Shown in pieces: positions 61,801 through 64,000 of a DNA stretch of 64,000 nt. Source of the stretch: Paracoccaceae bacterium (lineage in GTDB: Bacteria > Pseudomonadota > Alphaproteobacteria > Rhodobacterales > Rhodobacteraceae); the NCBI GenBank assembly GCA_026989355.1, contig JALSJM010000001.1:62001-126000 (forward strand), in the 5' to 3' direction. The first letter of the stretch is position 1; every line of letters begins with the position of its first letter. The position numbers were made by a program, and so were the translations under genes. The notes under the pieces were generated by a model. The model was not told where the DNA came from, did no database searches, and worked only from the letters and a program-made list of their open reading frames with translations.

Positions 61801-62088
61801 GATGGTCAGCCGGCGCTCCAGCAGATCGGAGCGCACCCAGTCGAGTGTGGCGCCTTCGATCACCAGCCATTTCCCGGCCTTGTCGGAGAAGGAAATCCGC
61901 CGCACCCTGGCGCGCGAGGACAGGGCGCCGTCGATCCCTTCGAAATCCACGCCGAAGTCTTCGCCGGCAAGGTTGTCTTCCAGCAGGCGTTCGATCCAGC
62001 CTCGGCCGTCGGCTCTGGTGATGCCGGTAGCGGAAAGGGCCAGTGCGAGGGAGATCAGGACAAGGTGGAGGAAGGGACGGATACGCAT
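58825..62088 (-). CDS. tamB: Translocation and assembly module TamB
   Basis: Inner-membrane-anchored, beta-helical protein that helps move lipids or outer-membrane proteins across the periplasm with TamA. 1087 residues. N-terminal membrane anchor (FLHLVLISLALALSATGI), long beta-rich body, and C-terminal DUF490 domain ending in GIGLFFEKDY, the TamB signature. The ATG at 62088 shares one base with the tamA stop. Confidence 0.95.
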   Translation of the reverse strand: MRIRPFLHLVLISLALALSATGITRADGRGWIERLLEDNLAGEDFGVDFEGIDGALSSRARVRRISFSDKAGKWLVIEGATLDWVRSDLLERRLTINELSAERILVLRLPESGKRDIATAATPNTLPDLPELPVAVLVKKLQAKRVVITPEIAAESITLALDGSIALGAGQAQASLDLKRLDQAAFFRLLAAYDKNTGRLALDLTAHEAHGGFVSRKLAIPGSPELDFTLRGEGPVDDFTTNVTLATDGIPRLGGRITLRRSGPPENRAALRFTARLGGDPRPLLDPALHPFFGERGEFLLSGRRQADGSLVIESLRLNTRALRVTGRLGLTPENRPGLIDLTAQLRPEGQKTVVLPFGNGRLRMGAGSLQLFHDRQAGRDWRLSATARQLEGAGFTLQALTVNGSGRLATTREPQLDGRLSFTLSGLDPADPALAQAVGSRISGSLAFDRGPNTPFRLRNLKIGSAGLIISGNADISDLAPGKDPHIKARIHLDANDAERFSGLTGRRMSGALAADVMADLRAASGQGVLELDISSRDLRIGQAQADAFLAGEGRMKALLRRDFKGLHLEHFAATTPAGQAEAQGFAGPDTGQLRLSLRLRDGTILMEGLAGEMRLDGTATRKGGPWQIETALRGAGRFRLDLGGTAAPAFDQLALTLTGNAPLGLLNPMIAPRRVNGTAALDLRLFGPPALAALSGNIRLSDTTMTLPRERIALRRIAGSLTIEKGQARADLAGNVLPGGRFRITGKVSLDPQGTSDLAIALARVKVTDPLRFDTILDGEIGFRGSLARGGQIGGRVTLDQTEIRLTDIGGAAGGPIPGIRHVNTPRAVRLAQLRAGLAQADTNGRAAARKPPVVHQIDVTVSALRRIFVRGRGLDAELGGALVLGGNTGRVAPSGEFRLIRGRLDLMGKHFLLTEGSLSLRGGFDPHARFIAETKTDTGRARIILEGPASHPALHFESTPELPEDEVVALILFGRSISDITPLQALRMATAIRTLAGNGSNGILDRLRGRLDLDDLSIATDEEGKTQLGFGKYISDNAYSEVIVTTEGKSRINLNLTINENLKLQGHAQSDGRSGIGLFFEKDY

Positions 62089-63899
62089 CAGAAGGCCTGT
62101 CCGATACCGATGTATAGCTGGAAGGCGGAGTCGCTTTCTCCATGCACGGGCACCGCGAGGTCAAGGCGGATCGGCCCGACCGGGGTCTGATAACGCAATC
62201 CGAGGCCCGCACCGGCATGCCATGGATCGGAAGAAGAAGGCACGGGCCCCTCGCCGACCCAGCCGAAATCGGCAAAGGCCACGATGCCGTAGGGCCCCTT
62301 CAGCTGATGGCGCAGTTCAAGCGATGCCCCCAGGAACGATCGCCCGCCCAGCCTTTCATCGGAAGGCAGGGTGATGCCGAGCGATCTGTATGAATGGCCG
62401 CGCACCGTGCCGCCGCCGCCCGAGTGAAACAGATAATCGGGGGGTGCCGCGGTAAGCGCCGGTCCGAGCAATGTGCCGAACTGCAGGCGCCCGGCCAGCA
62501 CCGTCCGGCCCCTTTCGCCAAGTAGGCGATAGGCCCGGGCATCGATCCTGGCGCGCATTCCTCCGGTTCCGTCGCCTAATGCCGTGAAGGGCAGAAGCTC
62601 CAGATCGGCCATCTGCCCCGTGGCCGGATCAAGCGGATCATCGCGTCGGTCCAGTGTTGCGCGAATCGGCAGAGCCAGTTCGGTGAAATCGCGACGGCCC
62701 AGATCGTCACGCGTCCGGCTGAAGCTCAACCGCAGCCCGGTTTCCACGCTCAGGTGCGCGCCGAACTTGCGGGACAGGCCGAAATCCAGCCGGAGCCTGC
62801 CGGCCTCGAAGAAGGGCTCTTGCAGATAGGCGGCTTCGGCTCCGGCATGCAACATGGTATCGGCGCCGAAAACGGCCGGATGTTCGAAGCGGGCGGAAAG
62901 GATGGCGTCCGGGTTTCCCGGCCCCGTGCCGATATGGCGAAGCTCGCCTTCGATGCGCAGGCGTTCCAGGTTGTTGCGCAGGTTCCGATGCAGCCAGAAG
63001 CCGCTGACGCTCAGCCCGTCGGGTGTTGAAAGTTCGATCCCTGCGCCCATCCGGCGCGGTTTTTCCTCGATCGCCAGAACTTCCATGTCTACGGTGCGGT
63101 TTTCGGATCTGGGGATTTCCCTGTATGATACCACGCGAAAGGCTCCGGTGCGGCGCAGGCGGTCGGCGGCGTCCTCAAGGCTTTCGGGATCATATCCGGC
63201 GCCTTCCGGCAGTCCGGCAACGCGGCGCATCCGCCGGACCGGCACATCGGTGCCCCCGGGGCTGCGCAGCAGTGTTCCGAAAGTGAAGCGGGGACCGGGA
63301 TCGATGGTGATGCGTACGTGCAGCCGATGTGTGGCATGATCGGCGATGATGTTCTGGCTGCGCAGGGCTGCTTCGGCATGTCCGGCCCGGCGCCAGGCTT
63401 CCAGTGCCAGGTCAAGTGCCTTTCGTATGCTGCCTGCGCCTGCCGTATCCCCTTTCTTCGGCAGGTCTGCGGCAGTTGGCGCCAGGCCGGGAGGAAGCGG
63501 GGCAATGGCGATTTCGGCAAAGATGAAGGGCGGGCCGGCGTTCACGCGCACCTCGGCATGGCGGATCCGGGGCGGTATCGCGAAAGGGGGGAGTTCGGCC
63601 ACCTCGCGCCCGTCGAGCCGGATCGAGACCTGTCCGGAATAGCGGGCGTCGGCATAAAGCAGTTCAAGAATTCGCCGATAGTCGGAAAGCGCGGCGGCAA
63701 TGGTGGCGGATGTATCCGCATTGCCGCGCGTCTGCAGGTCTGTCAGAACCGAATTGTCCCGGATGCGCTGGCGCAGCGCCCGCGGCACGTCTTTCGCGAA
63801 GACGAAGCTCAGCCTTTCAAGTGCCCGCAGAGGTGTGCAGGACAGGGCAACCGTCAACAGGAATGCGGAAAAGGCTATCGGTATTCTGCTGAATGCCAC
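62088..63899 (-). CDS. tamA: Outer membrane protein assembly factor TamA
   Basis: Omp85-family barrel with N-terminal POTRA domains. 603 residues starting at a GTG (63899) with AAAGGA eight bases upstream. Signal peptide (FSAFLLTVALSCTPLRA). POTRA-type segments follow to about residue 290, then the 16-strand barrel with GGGGTVRGHSY near the family L6 loop and terminal IGIGQAF (C-terminal aromatic). Coupled to tamB by TGATG. Confidence 0.95.
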   Translation of the reverse strand: MAFSRIPIAFSAFLLTVALSCTPLRALERLSFVFAKDVPRALRQRIRDNSVLTDLQTRGNADTSATIAAALSDYRRILELLYADARYSGQVSIRLDGREVAELPPFAIPPRIRHAEVRVNAGPPFIFAEIAIAPLPPGLAPTAADLPKKGDTAGAGSIRKALDLALEAWRRAGHAEAALRSQNIIADHATHRLHVRITIDPGPRFTFGTLLRSPGGTDVPVRRMRRVAGLPEGAGYDPESLEDAADRLRRTGAFRVVSYREIPRSENRTVDMEVLAIEEKPRRMGAGIELSTPDGLSVSGFWLHRNLRNNLERLRIEGELRHIGTGPGNPDAILSARFEHPAVFGADTMLHAGAEAAYLQEPFFEAGRLRLDFGLSRKFGAHLSVETGLRLSFSRTRDDLGRRDFTELALPIRATLDRRDDPLDPATGQMADLELLPFTALGDGTGGMRARIDARAYRLLGERGRTVLAGRLQFGTLLGPALTAAPPDYLFHSGGGGTVRGHSYRSLGITLPSDERLGGRSFLGASLELRHQLKGPYGIVAFADFGWVGEGPVPSSSDPWHAGAGLGLRYQTPVGPIRLDLAVPVHGESDSAFQLYIGIGQAF

Positions 63900-63917
63900 G
63901 GGGAAATCCTTTGTCGG

Positions 63918-64000
63918 TCATTCCTGATACTGGCGTTTTTCCCGGGTTATGGAAGGGGTATCTTGCCGGTTTTCGCCCATGGCCGCCTCTGGCGACAAAC
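63918..64000 (-). CDS. Possible C-terminal end of an upstream gene (partial)
   Basis: On the minus strand an open frame enters from base 64000 and stops at 63918, 18 bases before the tamA GTG; its last residues read REKRQYQE. It is too short to identify and could be chance, but gene spacing fits an operon partner. An internal ATG could also start a 20-residue peptide. Confidence 0.25.
   Translation of the reverse strand, partial: LSPEAAMGENRQDTPSITREKRQYQE

Overview
The window is one continuous piece of a GC-rich alphaproteobacterial chromosome, almost certainly Rhodobacterales (Rhodobacter/Paracoccus/Roseobacter relatives). The reasons are the two-lipoyl-domain OdhB, the malyl-CoA thioesterase-type gene and mesaconyl-CoA hydratase of the ethylmalonyl-CoA (EMC) pathway, the cell-cycle regulator GcrA, DUF1467 next to methylmalonyl-CoA epimerase, and frequent GTG and TTG starts. 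I see no insertion sequence, prophage, CRISPR array or rRNA. It is mainly a housekeeping region with a few unexplained noncoding pieces.

1-19.5 kb is a central-carbon block. On the minus strand run mdh, a secreted protein of unknown function, sucC, sucD, a Tat-type secreted protein, sucA, odhB, lpdA and nnrS (cut by the window start). Divergent from mdh is a plus-strand unit: mcl2-like gene, nnrU, a DUF1737 gene, mesaconyl-CoA hydratase and a DUF4344 metallopeptidase. sdhCDAB follows. Together these genes cover 2-oxoglutarate to oxaloacetate plus the glyoxylate/propionyl-CoA end of the EMC pathway. A shared decamer, CGTGATCACA, sits upstream of sucC (twice, as a perfect inverted repeat), between mdh and the mcl2-like gene, and before sdhC. 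By eye it occurs nowhere outside 8.2-16.8 kb, which suggests an operator for a TCA/EMC regulator.

19.5-32.6 kb holds a DUF1989 protein, tRNA-Ala(CGC), thpR, the glycine cleavage genes gcvT-gcvH-gcvP behind a tandem glycine riboswitch, carB with its own promoter, a GT87-type membrane glycosyltransferase, a CPBP-family membrane protein and cyclopropane-fatty-acid synthase. 32.6-44.9 kb holds aspS, a 40-residue pilin-like protein, a response regulator, methylmalonyl-CoA epimerase with DUF1467, a nitroreductase, DUF167, dgkA, two tandem M48-type lipoprotein peptidases, an exported DUF255 thioredoxin-like protein, rimO and gcrA.

44.9-64 kb holds argD-argF, gnd, hrpB, meaB, lepA, a YfdX-like protein, a small secreted protein, a low-molecular-weight tyrosine phosphatase, a PCu(A)C copper chaperone with a secreted partner, and tamB/tamA. 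Three noncoding places stand out. An orphan intrinsic terminator with no gene before it lies at about 32.7 kb, and another at about 55.6 kb; either may end a small RNA. The third is an 856-base gap between the convergent genes meaB and lepA, with AT-rich sequence, an inverted repeat and two DnaA-box-like motifs. Functions are read from sequence motifs and remembered family features; no search was run.
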